From contig DAOUHZ010000001.1 of NCBI GenBank assembly GCA_034428455.1, forward strand, positions 1 through 64,000: DNA of 64,000 nt, in the 5' to 3' direction. This DNA comes from Bin87 sp034428455. GTDB taxonomy: Bacteria; Chloroflexota; Dehalococcoidia; Lucifugimonadales; UBA3495. The translations under genes and the position numbers were made by a program. Shown here in pieces: positions 44,457 through 55,848 of this stretch (position 1 is its first letter; each line of letters begins with the position of its first letter). The notes beneath the pieces were generated by a model that ran no database searches, was not told the DNA's origin, and saw only the letters and a list, made by a program, of their open reading frames with translations.

Positions 44457-45869
44457 TCACCGCCTGGTGGCCTGTTCCGTGGACAGGAGGGCTGCAAGTT
44501 CGCGCACGTCCTCCATATCGTCCAGCGATTCTATGGCGGCGATGATTTGTTGCTGGCGTTCCGCGCTGATGACCCTTGCGGTGAGGACGGCGAACTTCTC
44601 TTTCATTTCGGCCCACGACAGGGCGTTCTCCGGGTCGCCCTTGGGGTATCGGATGCCGCTGCGCAGGCGCCGCCCGTCGGCGGTGGAGACCTCAGCCCAG
44701 GCGCGCCACTCGCCGGGGAAGTGGGCGTCCAACTCCGGGTCGGTCACACACTTCACCCGCGGGAGGATGCGGCTTATCTCCGGGCGGTCGGGCACCCCGT
44801 CGGCGTATTCCTCCAGCGACGCGCGGCCGTAGGCCAGGGCCACCGCCGCGCCGAAGGGCATGGAGAACTGCATATCCACGACCGTCCTGGGGTTGGCCTT
44901 GTCCTCTTCCGGAGACGCTATTATCTCGAAACCGCCGCTGAGTACTCCGATTGTCACTTCCTCGACGTCATCGGCCTCCAGACCATGGATGTTGCGGATG
45001 TCTATCAGGCAGTCTATGGATCCCTGCTTGTAACGGCAGCAGGCATGGGGCTTGATAGCCGTGCGGGTGATCAGATATTCGTCCCCCAAATCCTGCAGAA
45101 CCAGCGATGTGTCGGGGTTGCCGGAATAGGCTTGGAGGAAGCCGTCGCGCCCCTCGAGGATGGTGGCGGGGCCGGTGTAGCCGGAGCGGGCCAGCAGGGC
45201 AGCCCAGGAACCGCTGTGCGACGCCCAGCCGGGATGTAATCGCTTGGTCCAGGCTCCCTGCGCCAGGAATTCCATGCTGCCGGCGGTCTGGCTGCCCGCG
45301 ATGCCCAGAGCGTGGATGAAGTCGTCGCCCTGCAGCCCCAGCAGCCGCCCGGCCACCACCGCAGCGCCGAAAGCCCCGCAGGTGCCGGTGGGATGGAAGC
45401 CTCGCCCGTAATGCTCGGCCGGCTGCAATGCGCGTCCCAGCCGCACCATGACGTCGTACCCCGCGACCACCGCGGCGATGAAGTCCTTGCCCGACACATG
45501 GGCCAGGTCGGCCATCGAAAGCGCGGTGGGAAAGGCCACCACGCCCGGATGCAGCGACGCCTCGTTGTTCACGTCGTCCATCTCTATGCTGTGAAAGGCG
45601 GTGCCGTTGGCCATTGAAGCGTACTCCGGCAGCGCTCGATAGGGCGTACCGACGACCACCGACGGCCCGGGGCGGTCCAGCCGCTGCAGCGCGTCAACGA
45701 CGGCGCGCGCCGAGCCGGTGGTGGAGCCGTTGAGCGCAACTGCGGCGAAGTCCAGGCACAGGTACTTGGCCCAGTCGATCACCGCCGGCGACAGATCCTC
45801 GTACTCGAGCGCCTGCGCGAAGCTGCCCAGGGCGCGGGTCAATCCGGTTTCGTTGTTGTTCTGAACCAT
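44457..45869 (-). CDS. MmgE/PrpD-family protein
   Basis: 470 residues of the 2-methylcitrate dehydratase/immune-responsive-gene family. Seen: DFAAVALNGSTTGSARAVVDAL, NGTAFHSIEMDDVNNEASLHPG, the HPTGTCGAFGAAVVAGRLLGL segment, and AIKPHACCRYKQGSIDCLIDI in the region that carries the conserved HxxxR. Members dehydrate tricarboxylates such as 2-methylcitrate or decarboxylate aconitate. GGAGG lies 8 nt before the ATG. It leads an operon with the CoA transferase. Specific substrate unknown. Confidence 0.92.
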   Translation of the reverse strand: MVQNNNETGLTRALGSFAQALEYEDLSPAVIDWAKYLCLDFAAVALNGSTTGSARAVVDALQRLDRPGPSVVVGTPYRALPEYASMANGTAFHSIEMDDVNNEASLHPGVVAFPTALSMADLAHVSGKDFIAAVVAGYDVMVRLGRALQPAEHYGRGFHPTGTCGAFGAAVVAGRLLGLQGDDFIHALGIAGSQTAGSMEFLAQGAWTKRLHPGWASHSGSWAALLARSGYTGPATILEGRDGFLQAYSGNPDTSLVLQDLGDEYLITRTAIKPHACCRYKQGSIDCLIDIRNIHGLEADDVEEVTIGVLSGGFEIIASPEEDKANPRTVVDMQFSMPFGAAVALAYGRASLEEYADGVPDRPEISRILPRVKCVTDPELDAHFPGEWRAWAEVSTADGRRLRSGIRYPKGDPENALSWAEMKEKFAVLTARVISAERQQQIIAAIESLDDMEDVRELAALLSTEQATRR

Positions 45870-45885
45870 GGCTGAGGACCTCCAT

Positions 45886-45917
45886 CAAGTATTACAACGA
45901 CCAAGTATTACAACGAC
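45886..45917. repeat. Perfect tandem duplication upstream of the MmgE/PrpD gene
   Basis: CAAGTATTACAACGAC occurs twice back to back (45886-45901 and 45902-45917), just before the ribosome-binding site of the minus-strand gene. It might be a recent slippage event or a doubled regulator site. Confidence 0.8.
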
Positions 45918-45989
45918 GGGTCTCAAAACACTATTCGTCGTGCGCGGCCAGTTCGGAATAAGGTCAAATACTCGCCAAATCCAGCCCGC

Positions 45990-47168
45990 CTACAACCCCG
46001 ACTCGTACAGGAAGTCGCCAGTGGGGTAATTGTTGAGCAGATGGCGGGCGATGACCAGGCGCTGGATCTCGTTGGTTCCCTCGCCGATCATCATCAGCGG
46101 GGCGTCGCGGAAGTGGCGCTCCACCGTCAGGTCCTGGGTGTAGCCGTAGCCGCCGTGGATGCGCATGGCGTCGGTGGCGACCTGCATACACATCTCGCTG
46201 GCGAACAGCTTGGCCATTCCGGCCTCCATGTCGGCGCGCTCGCCCCGGTCCTTCTTCTCGGCGGCGTGGAGCACCAACAGGTGGGCCGCCTGGATCTGGG
46301 TCGCCATGTTGGCCAGCATTATCTGCACGCTCTGGTGTTCTCCGATGGGCTTGCCGAAGGTTTCGCGCTGCCTGGCGTATCGCGTGGCTTCTTCCAGCGC
46401 GGCCCGCGCCACGCCGAGGCAGCGGGCGGCGACATTGATGCGGCCCAGCTCCAGTCCGCTCATTATCTGGTAGAACCCCCTGCCCTCCTCGCCGCTGACC
46501 AGATTCCCGCCGGATACGCGGTAGTCCTCGAAGGACAGCTCGCAGGTATCCACGCCCTTGTAGCCCAGCTTCGGTATGTCCCGCACCACGTTGAAGCCCG
46601 GCCCCTTCTCGGCGATGAAGATGCTGATGCCGCGCCGGGGCGGGTCGGCGTTCGGGTCGGTCTTGGTGACCAGGGCGAAGGTGTTGCCGTGGCGTCCGTT
46701 GGTAATCAGGCTCTTGGTCCCGTTCACCACGTATTCGTCGCCTTCGCGGACGGCGCGGGTCTGGATGGCCTGGACGTCGCTGCCTGCGTTGGGCTCGGTG
46801 ATGCAGATGCCGCCGCGCTTCTCGCCGGTCGCCATCAGGGGCAGGAACCGCTCCTTCTGCTCCGGCGTGCCGTGGGTCGTGACCATGTAGGCCATGATGA
46901 GGTGGGAGTTCAGTATCCCGCTCAGGCTCATCCATCCCCGGCAGATTTCCTCGATGACTAGGGCGTAGGACGTAACGTCCAGCTCAAGCCCGCCGTACTC
47001 TTCGGGGATCACCGCGCCGAACAGGCCCAGCTCCTTCATCCGCTCCACCAGCTCGAAGGGGTACTCGTCGGCGTGCTCCATTTCCTGCGCGACCGGCTGG
47101 ACTTCCCGGCGGACAAACTCTCTGATCGTGGCGACCATGCCACGCTGCGCTTCGGTTAATTGAGGCAA
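45990..47168 (-). CDS. Acyl-CoA dehydrogenase
   Basis: 392 residues. FAD-dependent alpha,beta-dehydrogenation of an acyl-CoA. Seen: GLFGAVIPEEYGGLELDVTSYA, ICITEPNAGSD (substrate/FAD loop), TKSLITNGRHGNTFALVTKTD, QRETFGKPIGEHQSVQIMLA, and the catalytic Glu region LMMIGEGTNEIQRLVIARHL. A TTG at 47168 is chosen because AGGAG lies 5 nt upstream and MPQLTEAQRGMVATIREF is a normal family start; the longer in-frame option adds an unlikely N-terminus. Substrate chain unknown. Confidence 0.92.
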   Translation of the reverse strand: MPQLTEAQRGMVATIREFVRREVQPVAQEMEHADEYPFELVERMKELGLFGAVIPEEYGGLELDVTSYALVIEEICRGWMSLSGILNSHLIMAYMVTTHGTPEQKERFLPLMATGEKRGGICITEPNAGSDVQAIQTRAVREGDEYVVNGTKSLITNGRHGNTFALVTKTDPNADPPRRGISIFIAEKGPGFNVVRDIPKLGYKGVDTCELSFEDYRVSGGNLVSGEEGRGFYQIMSGLELGRINVAARCLGVARAALEEATRYARQRETFGKPIGEHQSVQIMLANMATQIQAAHLLVLHAAEKKDRGERADMEAGMAKLFASEMCMQVATDAMRIHGGYGYTQDLTVERHFRDAPLMMIGEGTNEIQRLVIARHLLNNYPTGDFLYESGL

Positions 47169-47369
47169 AACCGCTCCTGAAAATGGGCTGATTTCGTGGC
47201 GGCATTTTAGCACGCGCCGGTAACAGCCAAGTTTGACACCCCAGGGGCGGCACACTAGACTCGCCGGCAACCGCGCTGCCTGACAATCATCGGCGAGTGT
47301 TTCGTTATGAAATGAAGGCAGCAGCGTCCGCTTTCGCCGCCCCAATGCTCAACATAGTGAGGTATCGCA

Positions 47370-47828
47370 ATGCCGGATCAGCCAGAATACATAGACCTGC
47401 TCAACGACATTCGCCTGCAGGAGCACCGGGCCGGCGTCTACCTCAAGGCGTGGGCCGACAAGACCGAGCATCCGGGGCTGAAAGCCTGCCTCTCCCTGGT
47501 CGCCGAGCGCGAGACCAGCCACGGGGACATCTTCGACCGGCGCATTCGCGAGTTGGGCGGCGCCCCCGAGGACAAGGACGACGCCATGTTTGCCGAGCGG
47601 CTGCGCGTGGCCGGTTCGGACATGACCGACAAGGAAAAGATCGTCTGGATGCGCGAAGCCCAGTCTCGTGTAACCCTGCCCACCGTGCGCCAGCGCTACG
47701 AGGCAGCCTCAGTTGATGAGTCCGTCGACCAGCTGACCCGTTCTCTGATCAAGTGGTTCACCGAGGTGGAGGACGACTCCGGCGCCTCCATGCGGGCGGT
47801 GTACGCCGAGATCGAGCGGGAGGACTGA
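47370..47828 (+). CDS. Ferritin-like four-helix protein
   Basis: 152 residues, almost wholly helical. Possible di-iron ligands are E18-H19 in the first helix and E46/E48 with H51 in ERETSH of the second, with Glu in EVEDDSGASM of the last helix. GAGG is 8 nt before the ATG. It resembles rubrerythrin/ferritin-like proteins but no rubredoxin domain is present. A strong terminator follows. It precedes the copper ATPase gene but has its own transcription unit; role in metal or oxidant stress is inferred. Confidence 0.75.
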   Translation: MPDQPEYIDLLNDIRLQEHRAGVYLKAWADKTEHPGLKACLSLVAERETSHGDIFDRRIRELGGAPEDKDDAMFAERLRVAGSDMTDKEKIVWMREAQSRVTLPTVRQRYEAASVDESVDQLTRSLIKWFTEVEDDSGASMRAVYAEIERED

Positions 47829-47849
47829 CCACTTCCTGCTTTCGCATTT

Positions 47850-47884
47850 GAAGACGGCGCCTTATGGGGCCGTCTTCGCTATTT
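47850..47884 (+). terminator. Intrinsic terminator after the ferritin-like gene
   Basis: Stem GAAGACGGC / GCCGTCTTC (47850-47858, 47869-47877) followed by GCTATTTT, 22 nt after the stop codon. Confidence 0.75.
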
Positions 47885-47977
47885 TGCCCACTGAATCCAC
47901 CGACGCCAACGCCGGTCGGCCGCATGGGATGGCATTTCGCTCCATTTCTGATGTTCCCGCCCTGGAAACGCCGCCGC

Positions 47978-48001
47978 TGCTACAATGAAGAGGGTACCCT
48001 C
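47978..48001 (+). promoter_or_regulatory. copA promoter with 12-bp palindrome at the start region
   Basis: Extended -10 TGCTACAAT (47978-47986), then the perfect palindrome GAGGGTACCCTC (47990-48001) spanning the predicted transcription start; TACC-CTC-GGTA overlaps it at 47995-48005. Copper repressors of the CsoR type use GTACCC-like inverted repeats, so copper-responsive repression is possible. No csoR gene is seen in the window. Confidence 0.45.
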
Positions 48002-48036
48002 GGTACTCCCCCTGCCCGCATCGGCGACGCGACTCC

Positions 48037-50361
48037 ATGCCCCAATCGTCACAAAACACCCTGGTTCTCCCCGTCGCCGGGATGACGTGCGCGGCGTGTG
48101 TCTACCACGTGGGCGAAGCGCTGCGCTCCGTGGACGGCGTGGCCGAGGTCAGCGTCAACTTGGCCACCGAGCGGGCTACCATCAGCCTGGATGACGCCGA
48201 AGGCGCCAACTCACCCGACCTGGAAACGTTGGCCCGGGCCGTGGCCGACGCCGGATACCGTCTCGATACCAACCCCGACGCACTTGAGAACGACGGCGGT
48301 CGTGGAAGCGGGCCAAGGGAGCGGGAGGAAAGGCGCGTCAGGGTCCGGTTGATCGTGGCGGCAGTGGGCGGAGCCGCGCTGCTTCTCGGCAGTTTCCCAG
48401 CGCTGCCCTGGACGCCCGGGTTGCTGACCCTGTGGTGGTACCCGCTGCTGCTATGGGCGGTGGCGACTCCGGTGCAGCTGTGGGCCGGATGGTCCTTCTA
48501 CACCGCCGGGTGGGCCGGAATCCGGCGGTTGCAGCCAAACATGCACACGCTCATCGCCCTGGGCACGTCGGTGGCCTATGGCTACAGCGTGGTGGTCGTC
48601 CTGACGACGCTGATCGCTCCCGGCGCATTGGCTGCATCGGCAGGGCACCAATTGCACTTCGACATGGCGGCAATAATCGTCTCGCTGATCCTGCTGGGAC
48701 GCTGGCTGGAGGCCCGCGCCCTGTCGCGCACGTCGAGCGCAATCGAACGGCTGCTGGATTTGCGGCCTCAAACGGCGCACCTCATGGCGGCGGACGGATC
48801 CATAGCCGACGTGCCGGTGGACCAGGTTGAAACCGGCGACGCCCTGGCCGTTCGCCCGGGCGAGCAGATCCCCGTCGATGGCGAAGTGACCAGTGGGATC
48901 ACCATCGTCGACCAGTCAGCCCTGACCGGGGAGAGCGTGCCAGCTGAGAAATCCGCCGGCGATCCGGTGTTTGGCGGCACCCTCAACGGCGCCGGGGCGA
49001 TACTCATGCGGGCCACGCGGGTGGGCGCGGATATGACGCTGGCCCAGGTGATCCGGCTGGTGGAAGAGGCGCAAGGCTCGGCGGCCCCGGTGCAGCGGCT
49101 GGCCGACCGGGTGGCGGCCTGGTTCGTGCCGGCGGTGGGGCTGATTGCGCTGGCGGCGGCGGTGTTGTGGCTGTTCCTCGGGCCGGACCCTTCGGTGCGG
49201 TATGCCATGCTCACGCTGGTCGCGGTGTTCATCATCGCGTGCCCGTGCGCGCTGGGGCTGGCAACGCCCACGGCCATAATCGTCGGAGTGGGCAGAAGCG
49301 CGGAACGGGGCATCCTGATCCGCAGCGCCGCCGCGCTGGAAACCGCCCATCGCGTGGACGTGGTCGCTCTGGACAAGACCGGGACGCTGACCACCGGGCA
49401 ACTGGAAGTCACGGACATCGTGCCCGCTGCCGGCGTCTCGGATGCCCACGTTTTGCGTTGCGCGGCGTCAGTGGAAACGCTGTCGGAGCACCCGATGGGA
49501 CGGGCCGTCCTGCGCCGGGCTCAAGCTGAGAACCTGTCGGTGGCTCCGTCGACGGAATTCATTGCCCACACCGGTACCGGTGTAACTGCGGTGTTGAACG
49601 ACGAGGAGGTGGCGGTCGGCAATGCCTCCTTGATGGAAGAGGTTGGCGTGTCACCGGGAAACGAACTGGCCGCAACGGCGACCCTGTTCGCCCAGCGTGG
49701 CGAGACGCCGATGTTCGTGTCCCAGGGCAAGCGCATCCTCGGCGTCATCGCCGTGGCCGACACGGTGAAACCCGGCGCTCCCAATGCAATGGCGGCCCTG
49801 CACGAGATGGGAGTACACACGGTGATGCTCTCCGGGGACCGGCCGGAGGTGGCGGCGTCCGTGGCATCGGCTTGTGGCATCGACGAATACCACGCCGGTA
49901 TGCTGCCGGCCGACAAGGCAGATGCCGTCGCCAGGATGCAGCAGGAAGGACACACCGTGGCAATGGTGGGCGACGGCATAAACGACGCGCCGGCGCTGGC
50001 TCGCGCCAACGTTGGGGTCGCCATGGGCGGGGGCGCCGACATCGCGCAGGAAACGGCTGACGTCACTCTGATGCGGGATGACCTGATGGGCGTCGCCACC
50101 GCGCTGAAGATGTCCCGGGCAACCATGCGCACCATCCGGCAGAACCTGTTCTGGGCTTTCTTCTACAACACGCTGCTCATCCCCGTGGCGGCGGGCGCGC
50201 TGTATCCGGTTTTCACCCCGCTGGGCGGCGTGCCTTCGGGCCTGGTGTTTTTCTTCGGCGAGGCGGGCTTCCTAAACCCCATCCTGGCGGCGCTGGCCAT
50301 GGCGTTCAGCTCGGTCAGCGTGGTGAGCAACTCGCTGCGGCTGCGACGGGCGTCAATCTAA
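48037..50361 (+). CDS. copA: Copper-translocating P1B-type ATPase
   Basis: 774 residues. N-terminal heavy-metal domain GMTCAAC (C18, C21), six or more membrane helices, metal-transport motif CPC at 402-404, phosphorylation site DKTGT (D446), SEHPMG with the P1B-specific His-Pro, and MVGDGINDAPAL hinge. The CPC and HMA type indicate Cu(I)/Ag(I) export. No Shine-Dalgarno is evident at ATG 48037, which nevertheless gives the standard N-terminus. The YHS-domain protein encoded 0.5 kb downstream fits a copper-handling context. Confidence 0.96.
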   Translation: MPQSSQNTLVLPVAGMTCAACVYHVGEALRSVDGVAEVSVNLATERATISLDDAEGANSPDLETLARAVADAGYRLDTNPDALENDGGRGSGPREREERRVRVRLIVAAVGGAALLLGSFPALPWTPGLLTLWWYPLLLWAVATPVQLWAGWSFYTAGWAGIRRLQPNMHTLIALGTSVAYGYSVVVVLTTLIAPGALAASAGHQLHFDMAAIIVSLILLGRWLEARALSRTSSAIERLLDLRPQTAHLMAADGSIADVPVDQVETGDALAVRPGEQIPVDGEVTSGITIVDQSALTGESVPAEKSAGDPVFGGTLNGAGAILMRATRVGADMTLAQVIRLVEEAQGSAAPVQRLADRVAAWFVPAVGLIALAAAVLWLFLGPDPSVRYAMLTLVAVFIIACPCALGLATPTAIIVGVGRSAERGILIRSAAALETAHRVDVVALDKTGTLTTGQLEVTDIVPAAGVSDAHVLRCAASVETLSEHPMGRAVLRRAQAENLSVAPSTEFIAHTGTGVTAVLNDEEVAVGNASLMEEVGVSPGNELAATATLFAQRGETPMFVSQGKRILGVIAVADTVKPGAPNAMAALHEMGVHTVMLSGDRPEVAASVASACGIDEYHAGMLPADKADAVARMQQEGHTVAMVGDGINDAPALARANVGVAMGGGADIAQETADVTLMRDDLMGVATALKMSRATMRTIRQNLFWAFFYNTLLIPVAAGALYPVFTPLGGVPSGLVFFFGEAGFLNPILAALAMAFSSVSVVSNSLRLRRASI

Positions 50362-50385
50362 ATGGCACGCCGGGTTTTGCAATGC

Positions 50386-50394
50386 TGGTACAAT
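50386..50394 (+). promoter_or_regulatory. Extended -10 element before the coiled-coil membrane protein gene
   Basis: TGGTACAAT, 39 nt before the start codon, matching the TGN-TACAAT of copA and of the antitoxin-like gene. Confidence 0.4.
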
Positions 50395-50433
50395 TGGCTT
50401 GAAAATCCGCTTACCGGGATGAGGGAATACTTC

Positions 50434-50883
50434 ATGGAAACGGCAGGCGCCAACAATCTAATGCCGATAATAGTCGCAATTATCGGCAGCCAGGGCCTCA
50501 TCGTAGCGGCTCTGGCTCTCATGGCATTCCGCGTTGGTCGGCTTCCATCGCGTGAGGAGTCCAACGCCGTCCGCGATGAGGTAACCGCCAACAAGGTGGA
50601 GCTTAAAGAGGATGTCGCGGCTGTAAAGCTGGAAATCCTCAACGCCAAAGCCGAGTTACGACAGGAAATCGCCGGCACCGAGGCTAGACTGAGACAAGAG
50701 ATCTCTGACACCGAAGGCCGTCTGCGCCAGGAAATCGCCGGTTCCAGAGATGAAATTTTGCAGGACATTCGTCGTAGCCACCGGCAGATGATGCTCGCGT
50801 TGGCTAACCACACGCACAGCGCCAACGGCCAAGCCGTGTTCACGCTCCCGCCGGAGACTGAACCCGCGCCCGCCGACAACTAA
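50434..50883 (+). CDS. Membrane-anchored coiled-coil protein, paralogue of the one at 61002-61508
   Basis: 149 residues: one membrane helix (PIIVAIIGSQGLIVAALALMAF), then a coiled coil with three repeats of the type RLRQEI-[AS]-[DG]-T-E (residues ~85-115), then a C-terminal motif RRSHRQMMLALANHTH, a short spacer and GQAVF. ATG 50434 has GAGGGA 7 nt upstream; a longer in-frame start exists but overlaps the end of copA. The C-terminal motif is shared with the protein at 61002-61508. Function unknown; possibly a scaffold. Confidence 0.8.
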   Translation: METAGANNLMPIIVAIIGSQGLIVAALALMAFRVGRLPSREESNAVRDEVTANKVELKEDVAAVKLEILNAKAELRQEIAGTEARLRQEISDTEGRLRQEIAGSRDEILQDIRRSHRQMMLALANHTHSANGQAVFTLPPETEPAPADN

Positions 50884-50899
50884 CGCGCAGGAAATCGAC

Positions 50900-51133
50900 A
50901 TGGCAACCGCAACCGACCCCATTTGCCTCATGCAGGTGGACACCGATAATCCCAACGGCGGCACCAGCGAACACGAGGGGCAGACCTACTACTTCTGCGC
51001 GCCCGGGTGCCGCATCGCTTTCGAGCGCGACCCGGAAGGGTGGGCGTCCGGCCGCAACAGGCCCATCGCCATGGAGGAGCCGCAACCGCAGCCGGTTACT
51101 TTCGTGCGCCGGCTGTTCCGGCGCGGGCAGTAG
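50900..51133 (+). CDS. YHS-domain metal-binding protein
   Basis: 77 residues. The YHS motif reads DPICLMQV near the start, then YYFCAPGCRIAFERDPEGW, with Cys ligands in both parts. YHS modules bind heavy metals and are often attached to or encoded beside copper ATPases. The gene follows the coiled-coil gene by 16 bp and copA by about 540 bp on the same strand, supporting a role in copper handling (inference). The tail is Pro/Gln/Arg-rich. Confidence 0.88.
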   Translation: MATATDPICLMQVDTDNPNGGTSEHEGQTYYFCAPGCRIAFERDPEGWASGRNRPIAMEEPQPQPVTFVRRLFRRGQ

Positions 51134-51185
51134 GGCTTGTGGGCAATTTGAGCGCGACCCCGGAAACGGTATTGCCGCGCGGGAC

Positions 51186-51480
51186 TTAACTGCGTCGGAG
51201 GAGCCGATCGTACTCGTGGTGTGGACCTATCCAGAACCATGTGAAAGAGCGCATACCTACAAGTCTGTGGGACGCAGGGGAGGGTCCTTCCTGCCCGGTG
51301 CTCGGACAGAGCCTGATCAGCAAGACGGTCCAGTAATTGGTCGGACTCTGGCAGAGCGAGTAGTTGGTCCCACTCTCGGTCAGCGTCGAGTTCTGCCAGT
51401 AGAAACTTGGCGAACCTGTCTTGTTCTTCGGGAGGAAGACCGGCGGCTCGGTCAAAGGCTTCTTTGAGCAGCTGGTTCAT
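51186..51480 (-). pseudogene. Decayed type II toxin-antitoxin module
   Basis: From ATG 51480 the frame reads MNQLLKEAFDRAAGLPPEEQ and FAKFLLAELDADREWDQLL, typical of a small helical antitoxin with C-terminal ALSEHRAGRT. Directly after it, in another frame, comes SFTWFWIGPHHEYDRLL, the usual C-terminus of a RelE/HigB-like toxin. The toxin body is missing and the antitoxin stop codon is lost, so the antitoxin frame runs on to 50989. A deletion has fused the two ends. Ribosome-binding site GGAG precedes the antitoxin. Confidence 0.75.
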
Positions 51481-51584
51481 GGTTGTGCTCCGGTTCGACG
51501 GTGAAAGTTGCCAGGCGGCCTGTTGGAGGGAAGAGCGGGTGTCTGGGCCGCCCCTCCGCACCGAATAGCCTGCCTTGGGGCGCG

Positions 51585-54233
<2,649 letters not shown>

Positions 54234-54249
54234 AGGAACCCCTCATCCG

Positions 54250-54380
54250 TTCCTTCTTTCGCCAAAAGAAGGAACGCCATGCCAGTATAGCAAGGATGCC
54301 CCGGGTACGTTGAAGGGCCCCGGTCGGATTGCCGACCGGGGAACGATCAAATTGCGGAGGCGGCGGCCGAGCCGCCGCCT
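54250..54380 (-). promoter_or_regulatory. Three perfect hairpins in the secA leader
   Basis: On the minus strand in order: AGGCGGCGGC / GCCGCCGCCT (54358-54380, overlapping the DUF3800 stop codon), CCCCGGTCGG / CCGACCGGGG (54318-54341), and CGTTCCTTCTT / AAGAAGGAACG (54250-54278). The first two may terminate the upstream gene although U-tracts are absent; the third ends 16 nt before the secA start codon and could affect its translation. Confidence 0.6.
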
Positions 54381-55149
54381 AATCGAACTGGTAGGGGTAT
54401 ACGACCTGCAGGACGCGGCCGTCGCGGAGGACGTCGAAGTATCCGTGGGCCGCGTTGGGCTGCTGGAGCCAGCGCCGGATGATATAGGCGCACAGGGACG
54501 CCAGTTGTCCGCCGACACTGGTCTCGGCCGGGGCTATCATCAGGTCGTCATACATGTTGGGGTTGACGGAATCGTTGTCCTCGCTCAGGAAATCGTTCAA
54601 AGCCAACGAAATGGAACTGGACGACGCTCCCGCCATCAGCATCGCGTAGTCGTTGACGTCCCACATCGATTGCATAATGTCATCGGGGTTCATCTGCGCC
54701 ATGACGTTTTCATCCAGGAACATCGTCAGGGCCAGCAGGAAGCGGCTGAACGCCAACTGTGACGGGTCCGAATTGCCGTACAGAGAGTTGCCTTCTGTTG
54801 TGCTGGCGGCCAGGAACGCTGCCTTGTCGATGTATGACACCAGGAGCGGCACTTCGCGGCGGACCAGGATGCTCAGGCAGTCCTGGATGAGCTCGCCCCG
54901 ACGCTCCGGTCGCCACGAGCGGAAGTACCCCTTGCCCTGGTACAAGTCGCCAGGCCGCAATTCGTTGGGTACGCCGTCGGTGCCGGCGGGGGCGCCCAAA
55001 TGGCGGCGAACCAGGGCGTCGTACTCCCCGGTCATGGAGATGTACTGGCTCTCCTGCACCAGCAGCCCGGCGTGGACGTGATGCGGCTGGCTGGGATCGT
55101 CGGCGCTGAGGCCGGTCAGACCGGATTCACTGAGAAAAACCAGGTACAT
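54379..55149 (-). CDS. DUF3800-domain protein
   Basis: 256 residues. N-terminal MYLVFLSESGL corresponds to the DUF3800 start, normally with DES; here the first Asp is Ser, so a predicted catalytic or metal residue is altered. Later features are VSYIDKAAFLA, DENVMAQMNPDD and SEDNDSVNPNMYDDLMIAP, with acidic residues suited to an RNase H-like fold. Proteins of this group are poorly characterised and often sit near mobile elements. The start at 55149 has no strong ribosome-binding site. Confidence 0.75.
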   Translation of the reverse strand: MYLVFLSESGLTGLSADDPSQPHHVHAGLLVQESQYISMTGEYDALVRRHLGAPAGTDGVPNELRPGDLYQGKGYFRSWRPERRGELIQDCLSILVRREVPLLVSYIDKAAFLAASTTEGNSLYGNSDPSQLAFSRFLLALTMFLDENVMAQMNPDDIMQSMWDVNDYAMLMAGASSSSISLALNDFLSEDNDSVNPNMYDDLMIAPAETSVGGQLASLCAYIIRRWLQQPNAAHGYFDVLRDGRVLQVVYPYQFD

Positions 55150-55242
55150 GGTAGCCTCCCAGGCTGGCGCGGCGGGCTCTATCGGCCCTGACTGGGGCTG
55201 GCGGTGACGGCGGCATTCGCCGGCATCAGTGGATGGGACCGG

Positions 55243-55551
55243 CTATTGCGCAACGGTCCGGAAATCGACGTGAAGAACGTCTCCGGTGCGGGGTTGCCAC
55301 TGAATCTCCGAAGCGACGGCGGTGTACTCGCCGGATTCGCCGGCGATGGTCACCCGGAGCGGCTGGCCGAACTCCCCGCCGGCGCGACTGATGGCCTGGA
55401 GCAGGGTGCGAACCTCGCACTGCAACGGGCGGGATTCGACGCCCTTGCCGTACAGATGAACGGGAACGATGCCCTCTCTGCGCAGCGCTTTGACCTTCTT
55501 GCCCAGGGTGTCGCGGGTGTCAAGTTGGACGGAAACCGTCGGGGTGGTCAT
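55243..55551 (-). CDS. rplY: 50S ribosomal protein bL25, short form
   Basis: 102 residues. TRDTLGKKVKALRREGIVPVHLYGKGVESRPLQ is the bL25 5S-rRNA-binding domain; the second, Ctc-type domain found in many bacteria is absent. AGGAG lies 11 nt before the ATG at 55551. A -10-like TATGAT is seen upstream at about 55607. The gap upstream to 55848 shows only this promoter area and a 13-bp motif shared with another site (see findings). Confidence 0.85.
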   Translation of the reverse strand: MTTPTVSVQLDTRDTLGKKVKALRREGIVPVHLYGKGVESRPLQCEVRTLLQAISRAGGEFGQPLRVTIAGESGEYTAVASEIQWQPRTGDVLHVDFRTVAQ

Positions 55552-55848
55552 CGTAATCGGAACTCCTGGAGAACGTATGGCGGGGACAACCCCGATTGGA
55601 GCGCATATCATAGCACACGCCGAACTCATGACGAGGAAATTTCGCTACTCCCGATCTGGAGTCACGGCGTCAGAGTCCGGCCAATACTCCGACGTATTTC
55701 GCAGTCGGCCCAGCGGCTCGAATTTCCTGGGTATTTGCTGATTTCCAGACAACGTCGTTGTCGGAATAGCGTCTCGGGACGGATGTTGCAAATTCGCTAG
55801 AAACGCGCCAAATCCGGCCCCTGAGCGAATCTTTCGCGGTCCACTGAC

